From the NCBI RefSeq assembly GCF_009696315.1, contig NZ_VUMG01000002.1:620001-684000 (forward strand): DNA of 64,000 nt, written 5' to 3'. Below, in pieces: positions 1-9,771 of the stretch. Both the position numbers and the translations under genes were made by a program. Position 1 is the first letter of the stretch. Each line of letters begins with the position of its first letter. Below the pieces are notes generated by a model. It was given only the letters and a program-made list of their open reading frames with translations. It did no database searches and was not told the origin of the DNA. The DNA comes from Cutibacterium porci (lineage in GTDB: Bacteria; Actinomycetota; Actinomycetes; Propionibacteriales; Propionibacteriaceae).

Positions 1-1560
1 CGCCTGCTCAATGCGCTTATCCTCGCCTTCCTTGCCATACTTGGCCCAATCGACTTCACCGGCATACAGCACAGCGTTGCGACCACGACCGATGTCAATA
101 AAGGCAGCCTCCATCGACGGCAGGACGTTCTGCACCTTACCAAGGTAGATATTGCCGATTGACGAGGTAGCAGAGGCGCGGTCAACGTAATGCTCGACGA
201 GCACCCCGTCTTCCAATACTGCCAACTGGGAGTAGTCATCAGACTGACGCACAACCATCTTGCGGTCGACCGACTCGCGACGAGCAAGGAACTCCGCGTC
301 AGTGATGACGGCGCTGCGACGACGCCCGGCAGCTCGTCCCTCCCGACGGCGCTGCTTTTTAGCCTCAATGCGAGTGGAACCCTCGATTCCGGTGACCTCA
401 TCGGCCACTGACTGACGTGACCGCGGCTCACGCACCTTGATCACGACGTCACTGGGATCATCGTCAGAACCGCTGATGTCTTCACCACGACGGCGGCGGC
501 GACGACGACGGCGATGGGTGGTATCCGAATTGCTCGACTCGGAATCACCGTCAGAGCTGGTTTCGTCGTCGTTGTCGCTCGACTCATCGACCGATGTGTT
601 GTCCTCGGTGTCGTCGCTACGACGGCGACGACGCCCACCCCGACGCCGACGACGACGATTCTGGCCATCCTCGTCGCTAGCCTCCTCATCGTCACCGACA
701 ATCGGCTCCTCCACCGCATCAGTGGTGCCGCGATCGGATTTCTCATCCTTCTTGTCGGGGTTGTGACGGTTGTCGACGTCGCTCTGATCGTCCTTACTTT
801 CGGCTGCCTCACTCACGGTCTGCGACGAATGACCGCCGGCCTCGGAGGGGCGAGTCGCACGACGACGGCGGCGCTTCGGCAAGGCGGACTCGCCGCCACC
901 AATCTCGGCGGCGAGGGAGTCGAGAATGTCGTCTTTTGAGCGCTCCTCGCCGTCGCTGAGACCAAAGGGATGAGCAAGGGCACCTTCAACCTTGCGGCTA
1001 CGGGCCCGAGCTTTTGCCTTCGTCAAAGCAGCATTGATGAGGTCGTCGTCAACGGGCTTCGTTTGCGTGGCTTCTTCCTCGGTCGCGTCCGCAGCTTTCT
1101 CCACACTCCGAGGAGAACGACGGCGTGTGGCACGACGACGCTGAGAAGTTCCCCGCTCAGACTCGGTGGACGGCGCGGCACCACGACGGGTGCGGCGCGG
1201 CTTGTCCTCAGCCTTCCGATCCTCAGGCGTCTTGTCCTCGGACTTCTGATCCTCAGTCTTGGGCTGCTGCGATGCCGACTCTGGGACGTCGACCGCCACC
1301 GCTTTTGCGACCTGAGGCACACTCGTCGCCTTGCGACGCCGTCCCATCGGAGGACGCGGCAGATCAGATGCGTCAACATCAGAGGTGATAATCGAACCAC
1401 CCGATCCGGCGGCGGTAATCGTCACTGGAGCGCTCGTCGTCTCAACGGGGGCTGGGGCTCCAGCCGGCCGCGACGCCGCGCGGCGACGTCGAGAAGCAGA
1501 AACTTCAGTGATGGAATTCTCGCCAGAATCCAATGTGGTGTTGTTAGTCTCGTCGAGCAC
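1..1560 (-). CDS. rne: Ribonuclease E/G family protein, N-terminal part (cut by window edge)
   Basis: Single-strand-specific endoribonuclease for mRNA decay and rRNA processing. The first 520 residues lie in the window; the catalytic core is beyond position 1. Residues about 1-430 are a low-complexity extension alternating Arg-rich runs with Asp/Glu/Ser-rich runs, as in other actinobacterial RNase E proteins, where such extensions are disordered RNA- and protein-binding regions. From about residue 435 the S1 RNA-binding domain begins (IGNIYLGKVQNVLPSMEAAF, then FIDIGRGRNAVLY). The GTG start at 1558-1560 is preceded by AAGGAG at good spacing. The neighbouring radical SAM pair upstream is its usual actinobacterial context. 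The family call is firm; E versus G follows from the long extension. Confidence 0.93.
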   Translation of the reverse strand, partial: MLDETNNTTLDSGENSITEVSASRRRRAASRPAGAPAPVETTSAPVTITAAGSGGSIITSDVDASDLPRPPMGRRRKATSVPQVAKAVAVDVPESASQQPKTEDQKSEDKTPEDRKAEDKPRRTRRGAAPSTESERGTSQRRRATRRRSPRSVEKAADATEEEATQTKPVDDDLINAALTKAKARARSRKVEGALAHPFGLSDGEERSKDDILDSLAAEIGGGESALPKRRRRRATRPSEAGGHSSQTVSEAAESKDDQSDVDNRHNPDKKDEKSDRGTTDAVEEPIVGDDEEASDEDGQNRRRRRRGGRRRRRSDDTEDNTSVDESSDNDDETSSDGDSESSNSDTTHRRRRRRRRRGEDISGSDDDPSDVVIKVREPRSRQSVADEVTGIEGSTRIEAKKQRRREGRAAGRRRSAVITDAEFLARRESVDRKMVVRQSDDYSQLAVLEDGVLVEHYVDRASATSSIGNIYLGKVQNVLPSMEAAFIDIGRGRNAVLYAGEVDWAKYGKEGEDKRIEQA

Positions 1561-1826
1561 TGTGCTCTCCTTGGCCTTTCGGCACGGTCAGTGCCCACCC
1601 GGGTCACGGTCCTGCGGGAATCCTCCCGCGGATACACGCCTCGCACTATTACTGACGACGTCGTTCCCCGGCATGGGGCAAAAGCTTGCGGTGAGCCCTC
1701 GAGTCCCCCGCGGTCGCCTCTCGGCGTCGCGGTATGAACCGTCGAGTGGGGTGGCACCCCGTTCACCTAGTCCCAGTATGTCACGTCCCCTGGATCAATG
1801 CCAGATTTCGCACACCCGCTGATGCC
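1561..1826 (-). other. Structured leader/intergenic region upstream of rne
   Basis: This 266-base gap separates the radical SAM-associated gene from rne. It holds several short inverted repeats, including GCGGGA/TCCCGC at 1614-1629 and GGCAC/GTGCC about 30 bases closer to the start. No gene is seen. RNase E mRNAs are autoregulated through structured leaders in enterobacteria; a similar role here is only inference. Confidence 0.4.
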
Positions 1827-2561
1827 TCACCACACTGTCACGGCAGCACCGGTGAAGGGATCCGCCAACACAGCCCCGCTAGCATCCTCATCCCAGATCC
1901 CTTGAGCCAGCCGCGTTACCCGGGCCCCGTCAATCCCCGGACACGTTTGAGCTAACGCGCGCAGCACGTCATCGGGGCGTACCAACGGCGTGACGTGGCG
2001 CAGCATAAGACGCACGTGCCCATCTACGACGTCCAGTCCGATAAGGGCGGCACGCACATCAAAAGTACGCATACCTGACTTTGTCATTCGCTGTACTTCG
2101 ACGGCATCAGCTGCCATGACGGCGTCTACTGCCTCCGCCAGTCCCGGCGCATCGCGCACGGGCTCAATTAGCCACGCGGACGCCGTCAACAACTCTGTGA
2201 AAGGAGTGCGATCGGTCTCGACGACCTCCAGGACATCCATTCCCGGTGGCATTTCACGACTCAAGGCCGTCAGAACCTTCTGAGGATCACACACCTGAGC
2301 TAGTGCGACTTCAAGATACTCCGCCTCCGACGCTGCCCCGGTTGCTGCGGCGTTGGCGTAGGAGATGCGCGGGTGAGGATTAAATCCTGACGAATACGCC
2401 ATCAGGATATGCGCCCGGTTGAGAGCCCTCTCAAAAGCGCGAGCAAAATCACGGTGCGACATGAATCTTGCGGTACCACGCTTGGCGTAGCGCATCCTTA
2501 GACGCTGCTTGGGCGGAGCCTGTTGTTCTGGCTGTTGTTGCGCGCGCTTCGACACTGTCAC
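1827..2561 (-). CDS. TIGR03936 family radical SAM-associated protein (DUF2344)
   Basis: A 244-residue protein with the family N-terminus (LRMRYAKRGTARFMSHRDFA) followed by the FNPHPRISYANA block. It has no CxxxCxxC itself; members act with, or are fused to, the radical SAM protein encoded just upstream. Its ATG overlaps that gene's stop (2558-2561), so the two are translationally coupled. The pair usually precedes rne in actinobacteria, which suggests a role linked to tRNA/rRNA modification or RNA handling, but no reaction is established. The family call is secure; function is unknown. Confidence 0.88.
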   Translation of the reverse strand: MTVSKRAQQQPEQQAPPKQRLRMRYAKRGTARFMSHRDFARAFERALNRAHILMAYSSGFNPHPRISYANAAATGAASEAEYLEVALAQVCDPQKVLTALSREMPPGMDVLEVVETDRTPFTELLTASAWLIEPVRDAPGLAEAVDAVMAADAVEVQRMTKSGMRTFDVRAALIGLDVVDGHVRLMLRHVTPLVRPDDVLRALAQTCPGIDGARVTRLAQGIWDEDASGAVLADPFTGAAVTVW

Positions 2562-4510
2562 TCCCCCTCAGACGGTGCTAAATCAGGTGCCACTGGCGTC
2601 AGCGGAATCAACGGATGACCCGACGGGCCCACCTGGATCTCGGTGCCCATGTGCGGACACACCCCGCAGTCGTAACACGGATTCCAGCGACAGTCGTTGA
2701 CAGCCTCGCCATCCAGGGCGTCCTGCCAGTCGTCCCACAGCCAGTCACGATCCAGTCCAGAATCCAAGTGATCCCAAGGCAGCACCTCCTCATAGTCACG
2801 CTCACGGGTAGTAAACCAATCCAGCGAGACGCCTAGCGGCTCCAATTCCTGCTCACAGCAGGCCACCCAGCGGTCGTAGGAAAAGTATTCGTTCCAGCCG
2901 TCAAAAACTCCCCCGTCACGCCACACAGCCTCAATGACATTGCCGACCCGGCGGTCGCCGCGCGAGAGTAGTCCCTCGATAATTCCAGGACGCCCATCGT
3001 GGTACCGCATACCTATCGACCGACCGAATTGACGGTCAGCACGAATAGAGTCGCGCAACATTGAGAGGCGATGATCGACTTCATCAGCGGAGGCTTGAGC
3101 CGCCCACTGAAATGGAGTGTGAGGCTTGGGTACAAAACCACCAATAGAGATCGTGCAGCGAATATCTTTACGCTTGGCGGCGGCCCGACCAGCCTCGATG
3201 ACGTGGGAAGCCATGTCGTGAATTCCCAACACATCCTCGTCAGTCTCTGTCGGCAATCCGCACATGAAATACAGCTTGACCTGACGCCAGCCATTTCCGA
3301 AAGCGGTAGCAACCGTGCGAATGAGATCTTCCTCGGTCACCTGCTTATTAATGACTCGACGCATTCGCTCCGAGCCGCCCTCGGGGGCAAAGGTCAGACC
3401 GGAGCGACGACCGTTACGGCTCAACTCGTTGGCCAGGTCGATATTGAACGCATCGACGCGGGTGCTCGGCAGGGACAAAGACACGTTCGTACCTTCATAA
3501 CGGTCGGCCAATCCCTTAGTAATGTCGGAGATCTCTGAATGATCGGCACTAGACAAACTCAGCAGCCCGACCTCTTCCAGGCCAGTTGCCTGCAGCCCGT
3601 CGTTCACCATCTGGGCAATGGTGTCAATAGACCGCTCTCGCACTGGGCGGGTGATCATCCCGGCCTGACAGAAGCGACAACCACGAGTGCAGCCCCGAAA
3701 GATTTCCACCGAGTATCGCTCGTGAACAGTTTCAGCAACCGGCACGATGGGGCGTTTCGGGTACTGCCACTCGTCGAGATTCATGACAGTGTGCTTGCGG
3801 ACAGTGAACGGCGCTTCTGGACGATTCGGGGCCACCCGTCCAATTGTTCCGTCGTCGAGGTATTCGACGTCATAAAAAGACGGCACGTAAACGCCGCCCG
3901 TCTCAGCGAGTCTTACGAGCAGACCTTCACGGCCACCGGGACGGCCCTCGCCCTTCCAACCCCTCATGATCTCGGAAATCTCCAGACAGGCCTCTTCGCC
4001 GTCACCGAGGACAGCAGCATCTATGAAGTCGGCTACCGGCTCGGGGTTAAATGCGGCGTGGCCACCAATGAGGACGATGGGGTCATCGTCGGTCCGTTCG
4101 GCTTGACGAACGGGGATACCGGCCAGATCGATCGCGTTGAGCATGTTGGTGTAACCCAACTCCGTCGACAGCGAAATAGACATGATGTCGAAATCGCGAA
4201 CCGGCCGGTGCCCATCAAGGGTGAACTGGGGAATCCCGGCTGCCCTCATCTGCTTCTCCATATCCGGCCACACCGAATACGTACGCTCAGCTAGGATCCA
4301 GTCCCGTTCATTAAGCACCTCGTAGAGGATGGCCACACCCTGGTTAGGCTGGCCAACCTCATACGCGTCGGGGTACATCAACACCCAGTGGACGTCAACG
4401 TCCTGCCAGTCCTTGACAATGCTGTTGTGCTCGCCACCCACGTACTGGATGGGCTTATTGACTCGGGCCAGCAGCGGTTCAATCCGACCGAGGAGATCCT
4501 GGGTACTCAC
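2558..4510 (-). CDS. TIGR03960 family B12-binding-like / radical SAM protein
   Basis: A 650-residue protein. Residues about 40-200 form a cobalamin-binding-like fold (LMYPDAYEVG, IVLIGGHAAFNPEP). The radical SAM domain follows, with the 4Fe-4S cysteines in CTRGCRFC at residues 274, 278 and 281. A C-terminal Cys cluster (NPCYDCGVCPHMG) near 615-625 could bind metal. The length matches the family. It is transcribed with and overlaps the DUF2344 partner. The substrate is unknown; the chemistry (SAM cleavage to a 5'-deoxyadenosyl radical) is inferred from the motif. Confidence 0.92.
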   Translation of the reverse strand: MSTQDLLGRIEPLLARVNKPIQYVGGEHNSIVKDWQDVDVHWVLMYPDAYEVGQPNQGVAILYEVLNERDWILAERTYSVWPDMEKQMRAAGIPQFTLDGHRPVRDFDIMSISLSTELGYTNMLNAIDLAGIPVRQAERTDDDPIVLIGGHAAFNPEPVADFIDAAVLGDGEEACLEISEIMRGWKGEGRPGGREGLLVRLAETGGVYVPSFYDVEYLDDGTIGRVAPNRPEAPFTVRKHTVMNLDEWQYPKRPIVPVAETVHERYSVEIFRGCTRGCRFCQAGMITRPVRERSIDTIAQMVNDGLQATGLEEVGLLSLSSADHSEISDITKGLADRYEGTNVSLSLPSTRVDAFNIDLANELSRNGRRSGLTFAPEGGSERMRRVINKQVTEEDLIRTVATAFGNGWRQVKLYFMCGLPTETDEDVLGIHDMASHVIEAGRAAAKRKDIRCTISIGGFVPKPHTPFQWAAQASADEVDHRLSMLRDSIRADRQFGRSIGMRYHDGRPGIIEGLLSRGDRRVGNVIEAVWRDGGVFDGWNEYFSYDRWVACCEQELEPLGVSLDWFTTRERDYEEVLPWDHLDSGLDRDWLWDDWQDALDGEAVNDCRWNPCYDCGVCPHMGTEIQVGPSGHPLIPLTPVAPDLAPSEGE

Positions 4511-4555
4511 AAACGGCCATGGTAGGCGGTGATACCCAGATCGTGGAATCGCGCG

Positions 4556-4972
4556 TTACCCCAGGTTGGGGAACCACAGACCAATCTCGCGCTCGGCAGA
4601 CTCGGGGCAATCGGACGCATGCACAAGGTTATGGTTCTTCTGGGTGCCGAAATCACCGCGAATCGTTCCGGGTAGGGCCTCAGCGCAATCTGTTTTCCCA
4701 TTCATGGCACGCACGACCGAGATAGCCTTACGCCCCTCAAGCACCACGGCGACCAGCGGCCCGGACGTGATGAACTCCTCCAACGGCGTGTAGTAATCCC
4801 GACCGACGTGCTCGGCATAATGCTCGCGGGCCATAGAAGCGTCAATCGTGCGCAGCTCCATTGCTCGCACCGTCAAACCTTTGGCCTCATACCTACCGAT
4901 GATCTCACCGATGAGATGGCGCCTCACGGCGTCCGGCTTCAGCAGAACCAAAGTGCGTTCCTCGTCACTCAT
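4556..4972 (-). CDS. ndk: Nucleoside diphosphate kinase
   Basis: Transfers the gamma phosphate from ATP to NDPs through a phosphohistidine, balancing the NTP and dNTP pools in the cytosol. The protein has 138 residues, normal for the family. The N-terminus TLVLLKPDAV and the active-site block NLVHASD with His118 are intact, as is PGTIRGDFG. It lies downstream of folC and the DUF4233 gene on the same strand, the common actinobacterial order folC-DUF4233-ndk. Confidence 0.97.
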   Translation of the reverse strand: MSDEERTLVLLKPDAVRRHLIGEIIGRYEAKGLTVRAMELRTIDASMAREHYAEHVGRDYYTPLEEFITSGPLVAVVLEGRKAISVVRAMNGKTDCAEALPGTIRGDFGTQKNHNLVHASDCPESAEREIGLWFPNLG

Positions 4973-5004
4973 GGGCCCAACCTATCGCAGCGAGGATCGC
5001 CGCC

Positions 5005-5394
5005 TCACCGCACCTCAGGGTTTCCGTCGATACGCCTTCCCAGCACCATCACTGACACCCAGATAGCGGCGAAGATGATCCCGACAACGTACATCATCGG
5101 CGTGGCTAACCCGAGCAGAATGCCAAAGGCTTGCAGGGCCCATGACAGCACGTATCCCCATGCTCGGGGCACACCGATGGCGCACACGATTGAGACAGCC
5201 ATGCCAACACATCCCAGCATGACCGACACGGCAGTGCTGATTCCAGAGACGAGGATCATACCCGGAATGGCCAGGCCAAAGACGATGACCTCGAAAGCGA
5301 GGAAGCTCACCACAACTTTCGTCATCGGGTTGTCGGCAGGAAGAGTGAGGATCCCACCCTTCCTCGCACCGGGCCGTGCATCCACCGTCACCAA
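5005..5394 (-). CDS. DUF4233 domain membrane protein
   Basis: A 129-residue integral membrane protein with four predicted hydrophobic segments (for example VVVSFLAFEVIVFGLAIPGM and YVVGIIFAAIWVSVMVLG). It starts inside the end of folC (7-base overlap) and so is translationally coupled to it. The folC-DUF4233 arrangement is conserved in actinobacteria. No function is established. No signal peptide apart from the membrane segments. Confidence 0.85.
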   Translation of the reverse strand: MVTVDARPGARKGGILTLPADNPMTKVVVSFLAFEVIVFGLAIPGMILVSGISTAVSVMLGCVGMAVSIVCAIGVPRAWGYVLSWALQAFGILLGLATPMMYVVGIIFAAIWVSVMVLGRRIDGNPEVR

Positions 5395-6848
5395 CCCCTG
5401 TCGTCGCTCGCGCCATCGTCGGGCATGTCATCGTCAGGCAAAGGCTCGAGTCGGTGGCCCTCCATCGCCGTGATCTGATCCTCGGAGAGGTCAGGAGTTT
5501 CAACCACAGCAGTCTGCGGGGGATCAAGCATCGTGCCGTCGGGACGAAGAATGGCTCGAGCGCGTCCGGCCAAAACCACTGATCCGGCAATGAGAACCCC
5601 AGCGCCCGGACCGCAGGAATCCGCAATCCGAAACGCCTCTTCGAGTGCTTCGGGGACGTCAGCAACGCGAGTGAGATGATCCGAATCCCAATGCGCCGAT
5701 GCCTTCTCTGCTAACTCGTCAACACTGAGGGCGCGGGGAAGATCCGGCATTGAGGTGGCGACGAGGTAGCTCACCGAATCCGATAGCACCGACAGCACAC
5801 CGTCAATATCCTTGTCAGCCATTGCTGCCACGACTGCAATAAGGGGCTCAGCCTCGAAGGACTCACGCAACCCAGCCATCGCTGAGGTTGCACCGTGGGG
5901 ATTATGGAACGTATCGAGAATGACCAACGGGGAGCGTCGCACCACCTCAAGGCGAGCTGGAGCTTCCACAGCTGCCAGCCCTTGCTCAATAATCGCGGGG
6001 TTAAGCGCCCCGGTGAGGGCCTCGACGGCTGCAACCGCCTGGGCGGCGTTATGGGCCATGTGTTCGCCAAAGACCGGTAGAAACAGCTCCCCGAGCGGTC
6101 CAGATGCTGTCTGGAGACGAAGAACCTGGCCTCCGACGGCGCTGCGACGATCCAACAAGGCCCAGTCAGGGCCTTCCAACAACGGCTTGACGCCGGCATC
6201 GGCACATTGAGCCAATAGCACCGGAGCAGCTTCTGCCACTTGGCCAGCAATGACTGGGGTACACCCAGGTTTGATAATTCCAGCCTTCTCAGCAGCGATC
6301 TTGTCGATGGTGTTGCCAAGAATGTGCATGTGGTCCATGGCAACCGGGGTGACGACCGCGACGGTGGCATCGGCAACGTTCGTCGCGTCCCAGCGTCCCC
6401 CCAGGCCCACCTCGACCACAGCGACGTCCACCGGGGCGTCAGCGAAGGCGGCGAAAGCCATCGCCGTCATGACTTCAAAAAACGTCATCTCAATGCCGTC
6501 GATGTGCTGAGCGTCAACTAAACCCACCATCGGCTCAATCTGACGCCACGTCTCGTCGAAGAGGTCGTGGCTGATTGGACGACCGTTGATACAGATGCGC
6601 TCAGTAACGTCAACGAGGTGCGGAGAACAGTATCGACCCACTCGTAGACCTGCCGACCGCAGCAACGAGTCGACCATGATTGCCGTCGAGCCCTTGCCAT
6701 TGGTACCAGCAATCTGGATGACGGGGCAGGCCTGCTGCGGGTTCCCGAGCAGGTCGAGGAGGGCTCGCTCCCGTTCCAAACCGGGCCCGATGCGATGCTC
6801 GGGCCAGCGAGCGGTTAGCTCAGCGACGAGCTGGTCGTGGCCGCTCAA
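5388..6848 (-). CDS. folC: Bifunctional folylpolyglutamate synthase / dihydrofolate synthase
   Basis: Adds L-Glu to dihydropteroate and then further Glu residues to reduced folates, using ATP. The 486-residue protein has the Mur-ligase-type ATP site IAGTNGKGSTA near residues 47-56 and the downstream HNPHGA block in the glutamate ligase domain. An acidic C-terminal tail (DDDMPDDGASDDRGW) extends past the conserved fold. It overlaps rbpA by ATGA at 6845-6848 and DUF4233 at its 3' end. Confidence 0.95.
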   Translation of the reverse strand: MSGHDQLVAELTARWPEHRIGPGLERERALLDLLGNPQQACPVIQIAGTNGKGSTAIMVDSLLRSAGLRVGRYCSPHLVDVTERICINGRPISHDLFDETWRQIEPMVGLVDAQHIDGIEMTFFEVMTAMAFAAFADAPVDVAVVEVGLGGRWDATNVADATVAVVTPVAMDHMHILGNTIDKIAAEKAGIIKPGCTPVIAGQVAEAAPVLLAQCADAGVKPLLEGPDWALLDRRSAVGGQVLRLQTASGPLGELFLPVFGEHMAHNAAQAVAAVEALTGALNPAIIEQGLAAVEAPARLEVVRRSPLVILDTFHNPHGATSAMAGLRESFEAEPLIAVVAAMADKDIDGVLSVLSDSVSYLVATSMPDLPRALSVDELAEKASAHWDSDHLTRVADVPEALEEAFRIADSCGPGAGVLIAGSVVLAGRARAILRPDGTMLDPPQTAVVETPDLSEDQITAMEGHRLEPLPDDDMPDDGASDDRGW

Positions 6849-7201
6849 TAGATGACCTCACCATCGCGGCGACGCTGACGCAGGTTTTCCAGTGCCTCGG
6901 CAAGAATCGCAGCCGCCTCGGCCTCACTGCGACGCTCTTTCACATAGGCGAGATGAGTCTTGTAAGGCACAATCTTGGGTGGGGCAGGCGGATTCGCCTG
7001 ATCGCGGTTGGCCGGCAAACCGCACTTGGGGCAATCCCAGGTGTCAGGGATCTCAGCCTCGGCCGCGAAGGCCGGACGGATCACGTGGTGGTTGGCACAA
7101 AAGTACGAAACGTACTCACGAGGGGCAGCCTCGCCACGCTCTGCCTCTCCCATGGGGCCGGCACCGACGCGACTTCCACGGATGGCACTTCCACCGGACA
7201 T
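6845..7201 (-). CDS. rbpA: RNA polymerase-binding protein RbpA
   Basis: An actinobacteria-specific transcription activator that binds the principal sigma factor and core RNA polymerase and stabilises open complexes. The 118-residue sequence carries the family N-terminus (AIRGSRVGAGPMGEAERGE), the central barrel with two Cys pairs (YFCANHH and CPKCG) and the C-terminal sigma-interacting segment (THLAYVKERRSEAEAAAIL). Its stop overlaps the folC start, so it heads the rbpA-folC-DUF4233-ndk run. Confidence 0.96.
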   Translation of the reverse strand: MSGGSAIRGSRVGAGPMGEAERGEAAPREYVSYFCANHHVIRPAFAAEAEIPDTWDCPKCGLPANRDQANPPAPPKIVPYKTHLAYVKERRSEAEAAAILAEALENLRQRRRDGEVIY

Positions 7202-7229
7202 TCGTTCACTCTCCTCGAGGGGTCACAAA

Positions 7230-7245
7230 GCTGCCTGAGGGCAGC
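7230..7245 (-). terminator. Hairpin downstream of secG
   Basis: Perfect 6-bp stem GCTGCC/GGCAGC with a 4-base loop, followed on the minus strand by TTTGT. It lies between the secG stop and the rbpA start and fits a weak intrinsic terminator. Confidence 0.5.
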
Positions 7246-7316
7246 ACTATTAGGGGTTGGGAAGATCGCACCTTCCCCATACGATCCGGCGCGGCAAACG
7301 GCCGCTCGATTCCGGC

Positions 7317-7616
7317 TCAGGAATGGCTGTAAAGCACGAGCAAGACGACGATTGAAACCAGCCACATCAGGCCTATCACAATCGTCAACCGGTCCAAATT
7401 TCGCTCAGCCACGGACGTTCCGCCCATCGAGGTCGACACGCCGCCGCCAAAAAGGTCCGACAAGCCGCCACCCTTGCTCTTATGAAGCAGGACGAAGAGG
7501 GTAAGGATGACACTGAGCACACACAGGATGATCGACATCGTCAGTACAGGCCAGGTCATAAGGGGAGCCGAAATCACGTCGTACAGGGTAACCCACGTAC
7601 CGTCACTTCCCCACAT
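7317..7616 (-). CDS. secG: Preprotein translocase subunit SecG
   Basis: Small accessory subunit of the SecYEG channel in the cytoplasmic membrane. The 99-residue reading frame has two membrane segments (about residues 22-43 and 78-97) flanking the conserved glycine-rich cytoplasmic loop LLHKSKGGGLSDLFGGGVS. The N-terminal 19 residues exceed the usual length; Met20 would give a normal 80-residue SecG, but neither start has a strong SD (GGGG lies 6 bases before the first ATG). It sits downstream of tpiA, a conserved actinobacterial position. Confidence 0.93.
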   Translation of the reverse strand: MWGSDGTWVTLYDVISAPLMTWPVLTMSIILCVLSVILTLFVLLHKSKGGGLSDLFGGGVSTSMGGTSVAERNLDRLTIVIGLMWLVSIVVLLVLYSHS

Positions 7617-7670
7617 TGGAACCCCGGATTATGCACGAATTCCACATTTCGCATCGGGGATGGACAGCAA

Positions 7671-7700
7671 CGGTCCCCACACCACAGGGTGCGGGGACCG
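7671..7700 (-). terminator. Intrinsic terminator-like hairpin after tpiA
   Basis: Stem CGGTCCCC-CA paired with TG-GGGGACCG (11 positions, one mismatch) around a short loop, between tpiA and secG. The U tract is poor (TTGCTGTCC), as is common in high-GC bacteria. Confidence 0.6.
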
Positions 7701-7715
7701 TCTGAAATCAGCTGA

Positions 7716-8495
7716 TCAGGCCTGGTAGAAGGTCACGATCTTGGAGAAATCGCCTGCCTTGAGTGAGGCTCCGCCGACGAGCGCGCCGTCGACGTCAGGC
7801 TTGGCCATGATCTCAGCGACGTTGGCCGGCTTAACCGAGCCACCGTACTGAATGCGCACCGCCTCGGCCGTCGGAGCGTCATAAAGCTCCTTCACAGCCT
7901 CGCGGATGGCCTGGCAAACCTCCTGGGCATCATCTGCCGTGGCGGTCTCACCGGTGCCGATGGCCCAGATGGGCTCATAGGCGATAACGAGCTTGGCGAC
8001 CTGCTCGGCGGGGATGCCGTCGAGGTCGGCCTTGATCTGGCCGACGGTATGCTCAACGTGCTTGCCAGCCTTGCGAACCTCAAGGGCTTCACCGCAACAG
8101 ATGATCGGGGTCATACCGTTCTCGATGGCTTTCTTCGCCTTAGCATTGACCAGCTCATCAGATTCACTGTGGTACTCGCGACGCTCGGAGTGGCCCACAA
8201 CGACGTAGCTACAACCCAGCTTTGACAGCATGGTGCCGGACACCTCACCGGTGTAGGCACCGTCGTCATGAGCGGAAATGTCCTGTGCGCCATAAGCGAT
8301 CGGCAACTTGTCGCCATCGATGATGGTGGCCACAGTGCGGATATCGGTAAACGGCGGGATGACGACAGCTTCCGACTTAGCAGAGTCGTATCCGGCGGCC
8401 TTAAGGGCCTCACCGAGATCCTGGACGAGAGAGGTAGCGGCAACGTGGTCAAGATTCATCTTCCAGTTGCCGGCCATGATCGGGGTACGGGACAT
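7716..8495 (-). CDS. tpiA: Triosephosphate isomerase
   Basis: Interconverts dihydroxyacetone phosphate and glyceraldehyde 3-phosphate. The 259-residue TIM barrel keeps Lys12 (GNWKMN), His102 (VVGHSERR), Glu174 ([11 protein letters not shown]) and the phosphate-binding YGGSVKP. Its ATG overlaps the pgk stop by one base (TGATG), so it is the last gene of gap-pgk-tpiA and is followed by a hairpin. Confidence 0.98.
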   Translation of the reverse strand: MSRTPIMAGNWKMNLDHVAATSLVQDLGEALKAAGYDSAKSEAVVIPPFTDIRTVATIIDGDKLPIAYGAQDISAHDDGAYTGEVSGTMLSKLGCSYVVVGHSERREYHSESDELVNAKAKKAIENGMTPIICCGEALEVRKAGKHVEHTVGQIKADLDGIPAEQVAKLVIAYEPIWAIGTGETATADDAQEVCQAIREAVKELYDAPTAEAVRIQYGGSVKPANVAEIMAKPDVDGALVGGASLKAGDFSKIVTFYQA

Positions 8496-9703
8496 CAGTT
8501 GTTCTCCTTGAGTACTGCGATTCCGGGCAGCTCCTTGCCCTCCATAAGTTCAAGAGAGGCGCCGCCACCAGTAGAAATGTGACCAAACTGGTCGTCAGCG
8601 AAGCCGAGGGCGCGCACAGCGGAGGCGGAGTCTCCACCGCCGACTACTGAGAGGCCTTCGACCTCGGTGAGGGCCTGGGCAACGGCCTTAGTACCGAGCT
8701 CAAGACCCTTGATCTCAAAGACGCCCATCGGACCGTTCCAGAACACCGACTTGGCACCCTTGATCGCCTCGGCGTAAGCCTTCTCCGTCTCCGGGCCAAT
8801 GTCGAGGCCCATCTTGTCGGCCGGGATAGCGTCGACAGGGACGACGTCGACCTCACCGACAGTGTGAGCATCGAAGTCAACGTCGGAAGCGACGCGGACG
8901 TCGGTTGGCAGCAGGATCTGCTTGCCGGCGGCCTTGGCAGCCTCAAGGTACTTCTTGCACGCATCAATGGACTCGTCGTCGACCAGCGACGTGCCAACCT
9001 CCAGGCCCTGGGCCTTGAGGAAGGTGAAGAGCATGCCTCCACCAACTACCAGGGTGTCGGCGACCTTGAGCAGGTTATCAATGACGGCGAGTTTATCGGC
9101 AACCTTGGCCCCACCGAGGACAACGACGAACGGACGCTTCGGATCGGCCGTCAGGCCCTCAAGGACCTCGACCTCCTTGGCAACGAGAGAACCGGCAGCA
9201 CTCGGCAGCAACCTGGCGACGTCATAGACGGACGCCTGCTTGCGGTGCACGACACCGAAACCATTGGAGACGTAATAGTCGCCAAACGAGGCGTACTTCT
9301 TGGCAAGCTCAGTGCGCTCGGCTTCGTCCTTGCTGGTCTCGCCCTTCTCGAAGCGAACGTTTTCAACCAAGGCGATGTCGCCGTCAGCCAGCGACTCAGA
9401 CGTCTTCGTGGCAGAGGGGCCGACGACGTCCTCGGCAAGCTTGACGTCAAGGTTCATGAGTTCACCGAGGCGCTTGGCCACTGGAGCCAGCGAGTACTTG
9501 GGATCGACGGCCCCCTTCGGGCGACCAAGGTGAGCAAGCACGGTGATACGAGCGCCAGCCTCGTGCAACTGAGTCAAGGTAGGCAGGGCGGCCTTGATGC
9601 GGCCGTCATCGGTGATCTTGTCGCCGTCGAGCGGGACGTTGAAGTCGCAACGGATAACAACGCGCTTACCGCGCAGATCTCCGAGATCCTCAACAGATTT
9701 CAT
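8495..9703 (-). CDS. pgk: Phosphoglycerate kinase
   Basis: Makes ATP from 1,3-bisphosphoglycerate in glycolysis. The start at 9701-9703 gives the family N-terminus [25 protein letters not shown] and 402 residues, with AAAGGG about 8 bases upstream; the longer open frame upstream is not coding. Seen: the substrate block RCDFNVP, the nucleotide region [10 protein letters not shown] and the C-terminal VVGGGDSA.. GGGASLE..EGKELPG. Overlaps tpiA by one base. Confidence 0.97.
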   Translation of the reverse strand: MKSVEDLGDLRGKRVVIRCDFNVPLDGDKITDDGRIKAALPTLTQLHEAGARITVLAHLGRPKGAVDPKYSLAPVAKRLGELMNLDVKLAEDVVGPSATKTSESLADGDIALVENVRFEKGETSKDEAERTELAKKYASFGDYYVSNGFGVVHRKQASVYDVARLLPSAAGSLVAKEVEVLEGLTADPKRPFVVVLGGAKVADKLAVIDNLLKVADTLVVGGGMLFTFLKAQGLEVGTSLVDDESIDACKKYLEAAKAAGKQILLPTDVRVASDVDFDAHTVGEVDVVPVDAIPADKMGLDIGPETEKAYAEAIKGAKSVFWNGPMGVFEIKGLELGTKAVAQALTEVEGLSVVGGGDSASAVRALGFADDQFGHISTGGGASLELMEGKELPGIAVLKENN

Positions 9704-9771
9704 GTAGAAGCCCTTTCGTGAAGTAGTAGTCGTGAACGATATTTCGCAGCCATCACGGCCCGGGTATAGGT

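Noticed and set aside
437-939. Overlapping Arg-rich and Val/Thr-rich plus-strand frames
   Set aside because: Reverse complement of the low-complexity region of rne; repeats of GACGAC-type codons, not a repeat element.
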